From a bacterium (GTDB lineage: Bacteria > Desulfobacterota > Deferrisomatia > Deferrisomatales > BM512), in NCBI GenBank assembly GCA_004322275.1, contig SCTA01000005.1, positions 1 to 64,000 of the forward strand: 64,000 nt of DNA, in the 5' to 3' direction. Under the pieces are notes generated by a model that was given only the letters and a program-made list of their open reading frames with translations, ran no database searches and was not told the origin of the DNA. Of the stretch, positions 36,368-46,440 are shown in pieces. The translations under genes were made by a program, and so were the position numbers. Positions within the stretch are counted from its first letter, which is position 1. Every line of letters begins with the position of its first letter.

Positions 36368-37131
36368 GCGACCTTCCGGAGGCTGGCTTCGAGCGCCTCA
36401 AGCAACTTCTCCGGCGAGGTGGGCTCAAGGAGCCTGGGCCGCGGGAGCCCGGCTTCTTCCCCTCGCGCCTTTTTCTCGATAAGCCGGTGCAGCTTCTTCT
36501 GGTGCTCGTCTTCAAATTTCTGCGGCGCGAAAGGAGCGGTCAACTGCCCGATGAGATCCCTCCCTATCCTCACTTCCTTTTCGGAAACGGCAATCTCCTG
36601 AAGCTCAAGAGAATTTGCGGCTATAACCTCGTCGCCGTACCGAAGCGCGCAAAGGCGCAGCATCTTCCCGCCGGGGAGAAGAGCGCCGAGATACGAGCGC
36701 TTTCTCATGGTCCAGGTGCAGATACCCGCCACGCCCGTCTCCCGCATCGCCTCCAGCAGTTCGCCGTACCCGTCGCCGTCAGCTTCCAGGTTGTAGGCTC
36801 GTCCGAAAAAGAGGGGGTCGAGCTGCCCGGCCCTGACGAATTCGTGGACCTCGATTATACGGCTGGACTCCGGATCGGCCGGGGCCAGTTCCTCAGGGTC
36901 GACGATTATGTATTTCCCCGTTCCCTCCAGCTCGTATCCCTTTATCTGCTCCTCCGGAGGCACCGGCTTCTTTTCGTAGGCGCAGATCATCTGTTGGTGA
37001 AGCCTCACCCCGTCGGGGCGGTGGAGGAGGTGAAACTGTATCCTCTCCTCCCTGACGGCGGCGTGCAGTTTCACCTCCACGCTTATGTCGCCGAAATGTA
37101 CGGACCCTTTCCAGAGCGTTCCCCTGGTCAT
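36364..37131 (-). CDS. ku: Ku-family DNA end-binding protein, paralogue 2 (first gene of NHEJ operon)
   Basis: The protein has 255 residues from the ATG at 37131, which has GGGGAG about six bases upstream; an in-frame TTG at 37146 is less likely. Conserved Ku features are the TLWKGSVHFGDISVEVKL start, QFHLLHRPDGVRLHQQ, IKGYELEGTGKYIIV and GICTWTMRKRSYLGAL. The sequence differs widely from paralogue 1. Two unlike Ku genes side by side suggest heterodimers or division of labour, as discussed for Sinorhizobium; here it is inference. It opens the operon divergently from the multicopper oxidase. Confidence 0.94.
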   Translation of the reverse strand: MTRGTLWKGSVHFGDISVEVKLHAAVREERIQFHLLHRPDGVRLHQQMICAYEKKPVPPEEQIKGYELEGTGKYIIVDPEELAPADPESSRIIEVHEFVRAGQLDPLFFGRAYNLEADGDGYGELLEAMRETGVAGICTWTMRKRSYLGALLPGGKMLRLCALRYGDEVIAANSLELQEIAVSEKEVRIGRDLIGQLTAPFAPQKFEDEHQKKLHRLIEKKARGEEAGLPRPRLLEPTSPEKLLEALEASLRKVA

Positions 37132-37381
37132 CGTGACTCCCCGCAATTCATCGGTGTTTCGCTGCCTTGCCTTAGAAAAAGTTTAACACCGCGCGGCCCC
37201 GTGTCCATCGGAGAGGCGCAAATGCCAAAAATCCGGCGCGATCTCCGAAAGGCCCATTTACGGACAAGCCCTGAATGAACCTCTTTTTTGACATTGCCGG
37301 AAGGGGGTATAGGCTTTTTGCATAGGCTCTGAAACGGGACTTCAATCTGGCCGCACGAACGGCGGCAAAAGGAGGGAAAGG
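37132..37381. promoter_or_regulatory. Divergent promoter region between ku operon and multicopper oxidase
   Basis: On the plus strand TTGACA at 37288-37293 is followed after 16 bases by TAGGCT (37310-37315), a weak sigma-70-like pair for the oxidase. A strong AAAGGAGGGAAAGG ribosome site touches the ATG at 37382. No clear minus-strand promoter for ku was recognised. Confidence 0.35.
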
Positions 37382-40141
37382 ATGGATTCGCGAAGACACA
37401 GGGCACGATCGATTCCGGCGCTCATGGCGGCCGCCGTTTTCCTGACGGCGGGTCAGGGGCTTGCGCAGCCCCCCGACTACACGAAACCGAACTATACCAA
37501 CAGCCCCATACTGCGGAAGTTCGTGGATTCGCTGCCGGGCCTCGGACCGGCGGGAGCGAACAACCTGGGGCAATACATTCCGATAGCGGTGCCGGACACG
37601 ACAACCTTCCCCGGCTCCGACTATTATACTATCGGGCTCTACGACTACACCCAGCAGATGCACTCGGACCTCCCCGCCACCAAGCTTCGCGGCTATCGCG
37701 ACACGAATCCGGCCGCCGACGGGCAAAACCACTACCTCGGGCCGCTGATCATCGCCGAAAAAGACAAGCCGGTAAGGGTGAAATTCACGAACTCCCTTGC
37801 GGCGGGCGCGGCAGGCAACCTCTTCCTCCCGGTGGACACCACCATAATGGGAGCAGGACAGGGCCCCGTCGCGGGTGAGAACTACACCCAGAACCGCGCG
37901 GGCCTCCACCTTCACGGCGGCCTGACTCCGTGGATAAGCGACGGCACGGCGCACCAGTGGATCACGCCTGCTGCGGAGACCACCTCCTATCCCAAGGGCC
38001 TCAGCACCGTCAACGTCCCCGACATGCCGGATCCCGGAGCCGGGGCGATGACGATGTTCTACCCCAACCAGCAGAGCGGCAGGCTGATGTTCTACCACGA
38101 CCACGCCTACGGCCTCACGGGCCTCAACGTCTACGCGGGCGAAGCGTCGGGCTACCTGCTGACGGACCCTGCGGAACAAGGTCTCGTGACCGACGGAATA
38201 ATCCCGGCCGACCAGATTCCCCTGATCATTCAGGACAAGACCTTCGTCCCCGACCCCGTCAAGCTGGCGGCCACGGACCCCCTATGGGACACGGCCAACT
38301 GGGGCGGAATGGGCAGTCTCTGGTTCCCCCACGTCTACCAGCCGAATCAGGACCCCAATGCGCTCGACGGGCTGAACCCCCTGGGCCGGTGGGATTACGG
38401 GCTCTACGTCTGGCCGCCGGTTAACACCACCGGACCTTTGCCGGACATCTCCCACGTGCCCGAGGCCTTCATGGACACGCCCGTGGTCAACGGCACCGCG
38501 TACCCGTACCTCAACGTCCTGCCGAAGGCCTATCGTTTCAGGGTTCTCAACGCCTGCAACGACCGGTTCCTCAACCTCCAGCTTTACTACGCCGTGGGCG
38601 ACACGGCCGATCCGGACGGAATTCACAGGAATTCCGGCGAGGCGGACCTCACCCGCCCCGGCCCTGTCTTCTACCAGATCGGCAACGAGGGCGGACTCAT
38701 GCCCGCCGTCGCGCTGCTCAACAATCCTCCGCGACAGGTCGGCTACAACCTTGACATGCGCAGCGGAACCTTCATGAACGTCACGCAGTACAATCTCCTC
38801 CTCGGCCCGGCCGAGCGCGCCGACATCGTCATCGATTTTTCGGCAGTTCCCCCCGGCTCCAAGCTGATCCTCTACAACGACGCGCCAGCCCCTCTGCCGA
38901 TGGAGGACATCCGCTACAGCTACTACACCGGAAACCCGGACCTCACCGCCTTCGGCGGCGCTCCCTCCACCCTGCCGGGTTACGGCCCCAACGTCCGCAC
39001 CCTCATGCAGTTCCGTGTAGACGGAGCCCCGGCGGCCGCCTTCGATTCGGCGGCGCTCTCGGCGGCTCTTCCGGCGGTGTTCGCCCAGACCCAGCCGCCC
39101 GCCATCGTGCCCCCCGGCATCTACGGCAACAACGCCATGGCCAGCACGGTGGGCCCGCCCCAGACTCTCAACGGCATACCCATCAAGATCAAGACGCTGA
39201 CCGAGGGATTCGACGACCTCGGCCGCATGAACGCGGTGCTGGGCGACACCACGGTGAGCGTGAACAACCAGGGCCACACCACCTTCGGCCTCCCGTTCAT
39301 CGCGCCTCCGACCGAGTACCTCCCCGCCGGAACAACCCAGGTTTGGGCGATAGCCCACAACGGCATCGACTCGCACATCATCCACTTTCACCTGCTCAAC
39401 GTGCAGGTCGTCAACCGGGTTGACATAACCGGCCAGATATACCCTCCCGATCCGAACGAGACGGGGTGGAAGGAAAGTGTCCGTTTCGACCCATTTCTCG
39501 TCACCTTCATCGCGGTCAGGCCCGCTCCTCCCACCCTGCCCTTCGAGGTCCCGGTGAGCATCCGTCCTCTTGACGTGACAACGCCCTCCACCGGCGCGCT
39601 GGGGAGCACTTACGACCCCGTTGCGAACCCCAATCCGCTGACCAACTTCGGCTGGGAATACGTCTGGCACTGCCACCTTCTGGGCCACGAAGAAAACGAC
39701 ATGATGCGCCCCACGGTATTCCAGGTAGTCCCCAACACCCCCGCCGCGCCGACGGCCGCTGCGGGTAACGGAAAAGCGACGGTGACAATCACGGCTCCGG
39801 CGGACGGCGGCAGCGCGATTACGAACTATACGGTAATCTCCGACCCGCCCGGCGGCGTGGACCAGAACGCCGGAACCGCCGCAACCACCCACACCATCAC
39901 GGGACTCACCAACGACGTGTCTTATACCTTCACCGTGACGGCCACCAACGCCATAGGAACGGGCAACGTTTCGGCCCCGTCCGCAAGCGTAACGCCGACC
40001 GCTACTGCGGGCGGGAACGGCGGAGGAGGCGGGGGAGGGTGCTTCCTCCAGACCCTCGGAGGAGAGGCCGGGCCTTCGGCGGCCGGACTGGCCCTGTTCC
40101 TCCTTATCTCCATACCCTTCCGGCGCAAAGAGCGCGAATAG
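37382..40141 (+). CDS. Multicopper oxidase with C-terminal FN3 domain and Cys/TM/basic anchor tail
   Basis: The protein has 919 residues with a signal peptide (~1-28, basic N-terminus, ending GLAQ). All four copper-binding motifs are present: HLHGG near 176, FYHDHAYG near 240, HIIHFH near 668, and HCHLLGHEENDM near 765. The last supplies type-1 copper Cys and a Met axial ligand, which suggests a moderate potential. A FN3 domain covers ~785-875. A run of seven Gly precedes Cys887, then a hydrophobic segment (~896-911) and a basic RRKERE end. This tripartite tail looks like a processed surface-anchoring signal. Substrates of such oxidases include metal ions (Mn, Fe, Cu) and phenols, and none can be chosen here. 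The gene body is visibly richer in G+C than most neighbours. Confidence 0.92.
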   Translation: MDSRRHRARSIPALMAAAVFLTAGQGLAQPPDYTKPNYTNSPILRKFVDSLPGLGPAGANNLGQYIPIAVPDTTTFPGSDYYTIGLYDYTQQMHSDLPATKLRGYRDTNPAADGQNHYLGPLIIAEKDKPVRVKFTNSLAAGAAGNLFLPVDTTIMGAGQGPVAGENYTQNRAGLHLHGGLTPWISDGTAHQWITPAAETTSYPKGLSTVNVPDMPDPGAGAMTMFYPNQQSGRLMFYHDHAYGLTGLNVYAGEASGYLLTDPAEQGLVTDGIIPADQIPLIIQDKTFVPDPVKLAATDPLWDTANWGGMGSLWFPHVYQPNQDPNALDGLNPLGRWDYGLYVWPPVNTTGPLPDISHVPEAFMDTPVVNGTAYPYLNVLPKAYRFRVLNACNDRFLNLQLYYAVGDTADPDGIHRNSGEADLTRPGPVFYQIGNEGGLMPAVALLNNPPRQVGYNLDMRSGTFMNVTQYNLLLGPAERADIVIDFSAVPPGSKLILYNDAPAPLPMEDIRYSYYTGNPDLTAFGGAPSTLPGYGPNVRTLMQFRVDGAPAAAFDSAALSAALPAVFAQTQPPAIVPPGIYGNNAMASTVGPPQTLNGIPIKIKTLTEGFDDLGRMNAVLGDTTVSVNNQGHTTFGLPFIAPPTEYLPAGTTQVWAIAHNGIDSHIIHFHLLNVQVVNRVDITGQIYPPDPNETGWKESVRFDPFLVTFIAVRPAPPTLPFEVPVSIRPLDVTTPSTGALGSTYDPVANPNPLTNFGWEYVWHCHLLGHEENDMMRPTVFQVVPNTPAAPTAAAGNGKATVTITAPADGGSAITNYTVISDPPGGVDQNAGTAATTHTITGLTNDVSYTFTVTATNAIGTGNVSAPSASVTPTATAGGNGGGGGGGCFLQTLGGEAGPSAAGLALFLLISIPFRRKERE

Positions 40142-40170
40142 CGCGAACCTGACCATAGCGGTGTAAACCG

Positions 40171-40207
40171 AAAAGGGGCGGGCCCGATTGGACCCGCCCT
40201 TCTTTAT
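40171..40207. terminator. Bidirectional intrinsic terminator
   Basis: GGGCGGG (40176-40182) pairs perfectly with CCCGCCC (40193-40199) across a 10-base loop, flanked by AAAA on the left and TTCTTTATTT on the right. It sits between the convergent oxidase and cytochrome genes and can serve both. Confidence 0.8.
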
Positions 40208-40225
40208 TTCTCCGTCGCTACCTGT

Positions 40226-41083
40226 CTACCGCCCCGCAGCCGCCTTTGACTGGGCTTCCACGAGGGCGTCCACTATCCGGTCGTGCTGGTCTACGGGAAC
40301 CTTCTCGGGCGCGATATCGGCCATCGCCCTGACGACCGCGTCCCACTCCTGCCGGGTTCTTTGTTTCGCGAAAATCTCGCCGGGCTCATGGCAGGACAGG
40401 CAGTGCGTTTCGAGCTCCGTCGGGGCGGCTGCGCTACCGGCCTTCGGGCTCCGGGTCTCGGTCAGATAAAAGAGTATCTGGGTTGCCTCGTCAGGTCTGA
40501 TGCGCGGCCACGCGATCATCGTCATTTCTTCGACCACCTTTTCCCAGTTATGGGCGGGTCTCGGCCTCAAGACGGTCTCCAGCAGGTGGCAGGTGCTGCA
40601 CCGTTCGATCAGCAGTTCCTTGCCCATTGCGAGATCCGGTTCCCCCTTGTCGGGCGCGTGAGAGAGGTAGGGTTTTTGCTGCGTCATCCGCACGAAATAG
40701 TGGGCAAGACCGCTCCCGGCGGTGAGAAAGGAAAGAAGGAGCACAAAGACTCCCAGGGGGAAAAGGTGTTTTCTAAAGCCGGGGTATTTGCCCGGAATGG
40801 CGATTTTGAGCAGAAGAAGCAAGGGGATGGCGAAGGCCGTTGTGTAGTGGAATACGATGCGCGCCGGATGCTCCTCCCAGAAAGAGTAGAAACGGACGAA
40901 CATCGTTACAAAAAGGACGAGGAACAAGGCAGAAAAAACCCATCCAGAGAGTCGGTGCCAAAAGAGTTGGCGCGAAGTCGACTGGCTTTCGGGCCGCCCG
41001 AGGCGGCCCAGCATTATTACAGTCGCCGCGACGCCGCACAGAAGAAAGACGCTGGTAAGAATTGCGGATGGAAGGGGAGTCAT
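40226..41083 (-). CDS. Membrane-bound diheme cytochrome c
   Basis: The protein has 285 residues from the ATG at 41083, which has AGGAG eight bases upstream; a longer in-frame reading to 41224 adds a basic tail without support. About four membrane segments occupy residues ~5-155 (including LFWHRLSGWVFSALFLV and PLGVFVLLLSFLTAG). Two class-I-like heme motifs follow: CSTCH near 190 and CLSCH near 245, each with a later Met or Trp-rich segment (MTMIAWPRI, AMADIAPEK). His residues in the membrane part could also bind heme b, but the pattern is not decisive. It likely passes electrons between the quinone pool and a periplasmic partner. Its convergent neighbour is the multicopper oxidase, a possible partner by inference only. 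Confidence 0.85.
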   Translation of the reverse strand: MTPLPSAILTSVFLLCGVAATVIMLGRLGRPESQSTSRQLFWHRLSGWVFSALFLVLFVTMFVRFYSFWEEHPARIVFHYTTAFAIPLLLLLKIAIPGKYPGFRKHLFPLGVFVLLLSFLTAGSGLAHYFVRMTQQKPYLSHAPDKGEPDLAMGKELLIERCSTCHLLETVLRPRPAHNWEKVVEEMTMIAWPRIRPDEATQILFYLTETRSPKAGSAAAPTELETHCLSCHEPGEIFAKQRTRQEWDAVVRAMADIAPEKVPVDQHDRIVDALVEAQSKAAAGR

Positions 41084-41350
41084 CTCTCGCTCCTTGGGGG
41101 CTTCGCGCTGGCGGGTTCGGACCAGCCGCCGAACCGGCCGCGTTTTCTGCGACCGGCGCGGCAGGAAACCTTTTGGCTTACGCGCAAGCATAGTGTGACC
41201 GGGGCGGCTGTCAAGAAAACGCACCGGCTTTTCGCCTTATACGGGAGCGGTCAAAACTTTCGGGTCACGGAGTTTGGGATTTTGAGGAAATTATGAGGTG
41301 AGAATTCGTTATTTTGTTTACGATTGCCGAAAACGAGGTGGCGGTCCGCT

Positions 41351-42982
41351 TCAGGTTTTGGCCGTCTTTTTTTCCGCCACCTCGAAGAGCACCCGATAGA
41401 GTTCTTCCACGTCGATGGGCTTGGTTACGCAGTCGTCCATCCCGGCCTCAATAAAGCGCTCGCGGTAATCCTGCGTGGCGTGGGCGGTCAGGGCGACGAC
41501 GGTGATGTTTTGCAGGGTCTCCCCGCAGCTTCCCTCGCGGATTTTCCGCGTGGCCTCAAGGCCGTTGAGCCCCGGCATCTTCACGTCCATCAGCACCACG
41601 TCAAAGGCCTCGCGGGAGAGGGCCTCCAGCGCCTTGAAGCCGTCTTCGGCGACGACTACGGTATGACCTTCCAGCTCTAACAGGTCTCGGCCTACGATCT
41701 GGTTCACCGGCTCGTCCTCGGCGAGAAGTATCCGCATCGGGGCGGGTTTTTGCCTCTTTCGCCTGACGTACAGCTCCCGTAGCGGACTTTTGGTTCTGGC
41801 TTCGCCGAATTCAACGGTGAAGGAAAAGACGCTGCCGGCTCCGGGAGCGCTCTGTGCCCTGATGCCGCCCCCCATGAGGGTTACGAGCTGCCGCGAGATG
41901 TTGAGCCCGAGGCCGGTGCCGCCGTGGTGGGCGTGGTGCGAGCCGCCGCACTGGTAAAAGGCTTCAAATATTCTGTCCAGCTTTTCGGGGGGGATGCCGA
42001 TGCCTGTGTCCCTGACCTCGAACAGGAGCCGATAGCGATCCTCCGGGCGTGAGGAGTCCAGCCCTACCTGCACCGTCACCGAGCCGGTTTCAGTGAATTT
42101 TACCGCGTTTCCGAGGATGTTGATCAGCACCTGGCTCAGCCTGCCCCAGTCGCCGTGAACCCTCTCCGGGACCTCGGGTGCGACGGTGTTGTTTAGCGCA
42201 AGCCCCTTCTGGGAGGCCACGGCTCCGATCGTCGAGAAGACCAGTCCGAGTTTTTCCGTAAGGTCGAAATCCTCGTTGTGAAGCTCGACCATGCCCGCTT
42301 CTATCTTTGAAAAATCGAGAATGTCGTTGATTATGTCCAGAAGGGCCTTGGCGGAGCGCTTTACGAGGCCGAGGTACTGGGCGGCCTTCGGAGGGAGCTC
42401 TTCCATCAGCGCAAGCTCGGTCATGCCGATGACGCCGTTCATAGGCGTGCGTATCTCGTGGCTCATCTGCGCCAGAAAATCGCTCTTCGCCCGGTTGGCG
42501 GCCTCGGCGGCCTCCACCGCCTCCTTGAGCTGGCGGGTGCGTCTTTCCACCAGCTCTTCCAGGTGCTGGTTGACCCTGTGCACCTCTTCGTCGGCGAGGC
42601 GGTGGCGAAGCATGACCCGGATCCGGGCGGACAGTTCGAGGTTGTCCACCGGCCTCGCGATGAAGTCGTTCGCTCCCGCCTCCAGCCCCTCGGCGCGCAA
42701 CGCGGGATTGGACTTGTGGGCGGTTATGAGGATAACGGGGATACGGGAGGTGCGCTCGTGAGTTTTGAGCCTCCGGCACATCTCTATGCCGTCCATCTCC
42801 GGCATCTGGACGTCGATAAGCGCCCCATCCACCTCTTCCACGGCGGCCAGCGCCAGCCCCTGCTTCGCACCCCGCGCGGGTATCACCGAGCATGAGGGGA
42901 AGAACTGGTTGATGACCTGCTCCAGAGTGAAGAGGTTGTCGGGGTTGTCGTCCACCACCAGAAGCCTGGCTTTAAGTTCCAT
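41351..42982 (-). CDS. Response-regulator/histidine-kinase/receiver hybrid protein
   Basis: The protein has 543 residues from the ATG at 42982 (AGGAA upstream); the longer in-frame reading to 43051 would overlap the upstream kinase gene and lacks a ribosome site. Order of domains: receiver with Asp57 (residues ~5-125), coiled coil ~135-168, HisKA with His175 in SHEIRTP, HATPase ~280-395 ([17 protein letters not shown]), and a second receiver with Asp466 (~416-543). No membrane segment or sensor domain is present, so the N-terminal receiver is its input, probably from the upstream membrane kinase encoded 56 bases away. No DNA-binding output is present. Confidence 0.92.
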   Translation of the reverse strand: MELKARLLVVDDNPDNLFTLEQVINQFFPSCSVIPARGAKQGLALAAVEEVDGALIDVQMPEMDGIEMCRRLKTHERTSRIPVILITAHKSNPALRAEGLEAGANDFIARPVDNLELSARIRVMLRHRLADEEVHRVNQHLEELVERRTRQLKEAVEAAEAANRAKSDFLAQMSHEIRTPMNGVIGMTELALMEELPPKAAQYLGLVKRSAKALLDIINDILDFSKIEAGMVELHNEDFDLTEKLGLVFSTIGAVASQKGLALNNTVAPEVPERVHGDWGRLSQVLINILGNAVKFTETGSVTVQVGLDSSRPEDRYRLLFEVRDTGIGIPPEKLDRIFEAFYQCGGSHHAHHGGTGLGLNISRQLVTLMGGGIRAQSAPGAGSVFSFTVEFGEARTKSPLRELYVRRKRQKPAPMRILLAEDEPVNQIVGRDLLELEGHTVVVAEDGFKALEALSREAFDVVLMDVKMPGLNGLEATRKIREGSCGETLQNITVVALTAHATQDYRERFIEAGMDDCVTKPIDVEELYRVLFEVAEKKTAKT

Positions 42983-43038
42983 CGGGGTTTCCTGCGATCG
43001 GGCTCCGGGCCGGGCAAACCCCGGGGAGCCGGTAACTG

Positions 43039-46000
43039 TTAGCGCATCCATTTGCGTATTACCGAAGCGAGCTCGACGGTATCCACCGGTTTAGGTATGT
43101 AGTCGTCGAAACCCGCCGCGAGGAGCGCCTCCCTGTCGCCCTTCATCGCCTTAGCGGTCAGGGCCACCACCGGAATGTCGCTGAGGGAGGGGTCTTCCTT
43201 CAACCGGCGCGTCGCGTCGATGCCGCTGAGCACCGGAAGCTGCACGTCCATGAGGATGAGGGCGGGGCGAAGCCTGGCTGCCGCCTCCAGAGCCTGTGCG
43301 CCGTCCTCGGCTATCTCGTACCTGTGACCGAGTTCCTCCAGAATCGCCGACATCGTAAAGCGGTTGTCGGGGTTGTCCTCGACAAGGAGAATGACCTCGC
43401 CGGTACCGGCCCGGGCCGGGCGCGGCAGCGGAGCCGGTCCGGCGGAAACCTCCGCCGGGGCGGGGGCTTGCTTCGCCGTCTCGTATCCCAGCAGCCGGGA
43501 AACCTTGGCCACCAGCTCCTCGCGGTCGATCGACCCCTTCTGGATAAGCTCCTGCACGTTGTTGTGAGAAAGTTTCGACCGGTCGGCCGCGGTCAGCTCC
43601 TTCGCCGTGAGCACCAGCACCGGCAGGCGGGCCGTCCTTTCGGTCGAACGGAGCTGTTCGAGCACCTCGAAACCGTCCACGTCCGGCATCATCAGGTCGA
43701 GGATTATGGCGTCGGGCGTGATGACGGCGATTTTACGGAGCGCTTCGGCCCCTCCGGAGGCGGTCTCAACCCCGAACCCCGCCTCTTCCAGCGCGGAGCG
43801 TATCTGGAGGGTGGCGATGGAGTTGTCTTCGACGGCGAAGATAAGGCCTCTGCTCTCTTTCGGCCCCTTCCGCCCTGCGGGGGGTTTCGCGCTCTCCCCG
43901 GCAAGCCTGGAAATCTCGGAGACGTAATAAGCCTTGTCCACCGGCTTTAAGGCGTAGCCGGAGACGCCGAGGGCCTCGCCGGTGTCGCGGTCGTCGCTAA
44001 CCGACACGACCATTACGGGAATAGCGGCTGTTTCGGGCGAGGCCTTGAGCCGCGAGATCACCTCCCACCCGTCCATGTCCGGCATGATTACGTCAAGCGA
44101 GATGGCCGAGGGTTTTTCCCTCCGCGCCGCCTCTATCGCCTTTCTTCCCGAGGAGGCGGTTACGACCCGGTACCCGGCCGATTCGAGGTAGCTTTTCAGC
44201 GACCGGCGCTCGGACTCCTCGTCGTCGATGACAAGCACTGTCTTTACGTCTGCGGACGGCCCGGAGGACTTCGCCACGGCTTGAACCGGTTTTTCGGCCT
44301 CGCCGGAGGGGGGCTCACCGAGAGGGAGGTAGAGGACGAAGGTGCTTCCCTCGCCGGGCTGCGATTCCACCGCTATATGGCCGCCGAGTAGCCTCGCCAG
44401 CTTCTGGCAGATCGCCAGGCCGAGGCCGGTCCCCTCGTGCCGCCGGGTGGTGGAGCCGTCCACCTGCCGGAATTCGTCGAAGATGAAGGCCATGTCCCTG
44501 GCCTCGATACCGATACCCGTATCCCTGACCGAGAAAAGCACGAAGCCGTCTTTTTGGGAGAGGCGAACCTCCACCTCTCCGCGCTCGGTGAACTTGACGG
44601 CGTTCCCCATGAGGTTTGTTAGAATCTGCCTCACCCTTTCCATGTCGGAGATCATGGCGGGGGCGTCGCCGCCGAGGGTCAGCTTGAGCCCTTTGGCCCG
44701 GGCGAGGGGTTCGACGGTCTCAACCACCCTCTCAGCCACCGCGCGAGGCTCGAAGCGTTCGGCCACAAGCTCAAGCTTGCCGCTCTCTATCTTGGAGAGG
44801 TCGAGGATGTCGTTGAGGAGCGCGAGGAGGTGGCGCCCGTTGCGCTCGATGACCCGGAGATACTCCTGCTCCTGCGCCGGATTCTTGCCCGCCCCGCGCG
44901 AAATCATGAGCTGCGAGAGCGCCAGCACGCTGTTAAGCGGCGTGCGAAGCTCGTGGCTCATGTTGGAGAGGAATTCGGACTTGAGCCTGTCCGCCTCCTG
45001 CAGCCTCGCCTGCTGCTCTTCCAGTTCGGCGGTCTGCGACCGAAGCTCATGGGATTGAGCCTGAAGTTCGTTGTTCGCCGCGGACATCTCCTGATTCGCC
45101 GCGTTCAGTTCGTCGGTCTTCCTTAGGAGGGACTCGTTGCTTGCCTGGGCTTCGGCCAACAGTTCCTGAATGCGCTTGGCCTGCGCCGCCGTGTAGATGG
45201 AAGTGGCTATTATCACCCCGGCGGCGTCGAGGAAAGCCCGGCGGATTTCGTCGATCTCCTCGAAGGAGGCCACCTCCAGTACGCCCAGAAGGGAATCCTC
45301 GTAAACCAGGGGAATGGCATAGATGGATCTGGGGGGCTCGCTGATGGTCCCGCTTCGGACCACGGCTTCTCCTCTGCGGATGTTGGCAAGAAGAATGGGC
45401 TTGCGCTCCAGGGCGACCTGCCCGACGATTCCCTCTCCCGGCTTGAAGGAGATTGCGACGTGCTCCCCTGTCGCCAGCGCGTAGGAAGAGCGAAGAAAGC
45501 ACCTTCCTTCGTTCCCGGCAAGAATATAGAGCGCCCCGGAGCAGGCGTCTATGTAACGCGAAACGGAGGTGACGCTCTTGTCGAGGAGTTTTTCATAGGA
45601 TTCGCTCTCCAGCAGCTCCCGGTTCAGGCTGTTTTGCCCGTCGCGGAGCCAGAACTGGTTTTCGAGCGCGTCGATGAGCCCGTTGAAGTGGCGCGCCATC
45701 TCGGCGATCTCGTTTTTCCCTTCAACTCCGGACCTTGAGAGCTTTCCGGTCTTCGTAATCTCGGACATCGTCCCCTTTAGCGACGTTACGGAGAAAACGA
45801 TGCTCCGAAGGATGAGATACAGGAGGAGCGCGGAGAACGCGGCGGCGGTGAGGACGATAACAATGGACGTAGAACGGGCATCCAGCTCCACCCTTTCGGC
45901 GTCGGCCTTGAACCCTATCGCCTTGTTGCGGGAGTAGGCGTAGAGTTCCTGCATTTTCTGCTCTGTGCGCCTTATGTGGGGTTTGGCCGTGTTCTCACGC

Positions 46001-46440
46001 CACAGGGCGGCGGTCTGCCGGTCGCCCGCGGCTATGAGCCGGAGGGTTTCCTCCCGTATGGGTTTCCAGGCCGCGAAGAGCTCGCGGGCCTCTTTCTCGA
46101 TGGCTCCGCCCTCATCTCCGAGAATTCTTTCCTTCACGATGTCCAGATTCTCGTAGACCTTCTTCTCCTCTTCCCTGAGGATGGCGTAGCTTTCGCTCTC
46201 GCGGAATTTTCCGCCGATCGAGAGGAGATCGTCCAGCGTGGTGTTCATCTTCACCACGCCCAGATTGGCCCGAAGGGAAGCGTTGGTGACCTCCAGGGGG
46301 TGTTCGTAAATGCTCTCGGTCAGCTCGGCCAGAATATTCATCTGGGAGAGCGAGAAAACCCCGAGGATAATTATCGTCGCCACCGTCAAGAACAGCGTAG
46401 CGGCCAGCCGGGTCTTGATGGAATAGTTGTCGAGTATCAT
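43039..46440 (-). CDS. Membrane hybrid histidine kinase: 4HB-like sensor, HAMP, GAF, HisKA, HATPase and three receivers
   Basis: The protein has 1,133 residues. TM1 (~11-32) and TM2 (~191-214) flank a helical periplasmic domain like the four-helix bundle of chemoreceptors. HAMP (~213-268) and GAF (~280-420) follow, then a coiled coil (~425-485), HisKA with His496 in SHELRTP, and HATPase (~605-725, [15 protein letters not shown]). Three receivers carry Asp783, Asp915 and Asp1065. The start overlaps the cheR stop (ATGA). A chemoreceptor-like sensor placed with CheR but without a methylated signalling domain is notable. It probably passes phosphate to the soluble kinase encoded just downstream. 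Confidence 0.93.
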   Translation of the reverse strand: MILDNYSIKTRLAATLFLTVATIIILGVFSLSQMNILAELTESIYEHPLEVTNASLRANLGVVKMNTTLDDLLSIGGKFRESESYAILREEEKKVYENLDIVKERILGDEGGAIEKEARELFAAWKPIREETLRLIAAGDRQTAALWRENTAKPHIRRTEQKMQELYAYSRNKAIGFKADAERVELDARSTSIVIVLTAAAFSALLLYLILRSIVFSVTSLKGTMSEITKTGKLSRSGVEGKNEIAEMARHFNGLIDALENQFWLRDGQNSLNRELLESESYEKLLDKSVTSVSRYIDACSGALYILAGNEGRCFLRSSYALATGEHVAISFKPGEGIVGQVALERKPILLANIRRGEAVVRSGTISEPPRSIYAIPLVYEDSLLGVLEVASFEEIDEIRRAFLDAAGVIIATSIYTAAQAKRIQELLAEAQASNESLLRKTDELNAANQEMSAANNELQAQSHELRSQTAELEEQQARLQEADRLKSEFLSNMSHELRTPLNSVLALSQLMISRGAGKNPAQEQEYLRVIERNGRHLLALLNDILDLSKIESGKLELVAERFEPRAVAERVVETVEPLARAKGLKLTLGGDAPAMISDMERVRQILTNLMGNAVKFTERGEVEVRLSQKDGFVLFSVRDTGIGIEARDMAFIFDEFRQVDGSTTRRHEGTGLGLAICQKLARLLGGHIAVESQPGEGSTFVLYLPLGEPPSGEAEKPVQAVAKSSGPSADVKTVLVIDDEESERRSLKSYLESAGYRVVTASSGRKAIEAARREKPSAISLDVIMPDMDGWEVISRLKASPETAAIPVMVVSVSDDRDTGEALGVSGYALKPVDKAYYVSEISRLAGESAKPPAGRKGPKESRGLIFAVEDNSIATLQIRSALEEAGFGVETASGGAEALRKIAVITPDAIILDLMMPDVDGFEVLEQLRSTERTARLPVLVLTAKELTAADRSKLSHNNVQELIQKGSIDREELVAKVSRLLGYETAKQAPAPAEVSAGPAPLPRPARAGTGEVILLVEDNPDNRFTMSAILEELGHRYEIAEDGAQALEAAARLRPALILMDVQLPVLSGIDATRRLKEDPSLSDIPVVALTAKAMKGDREALLAAGFDDYIPKPVDTVELASVIRKWMR

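Noticed and set aside
38282-40156. 624-codon minus-strand ORF
   Set aside because: It is antisense to the multicopper oxidase, whose copper motifs prove the plus-strand reading; the long opposite frame results from high G+C.
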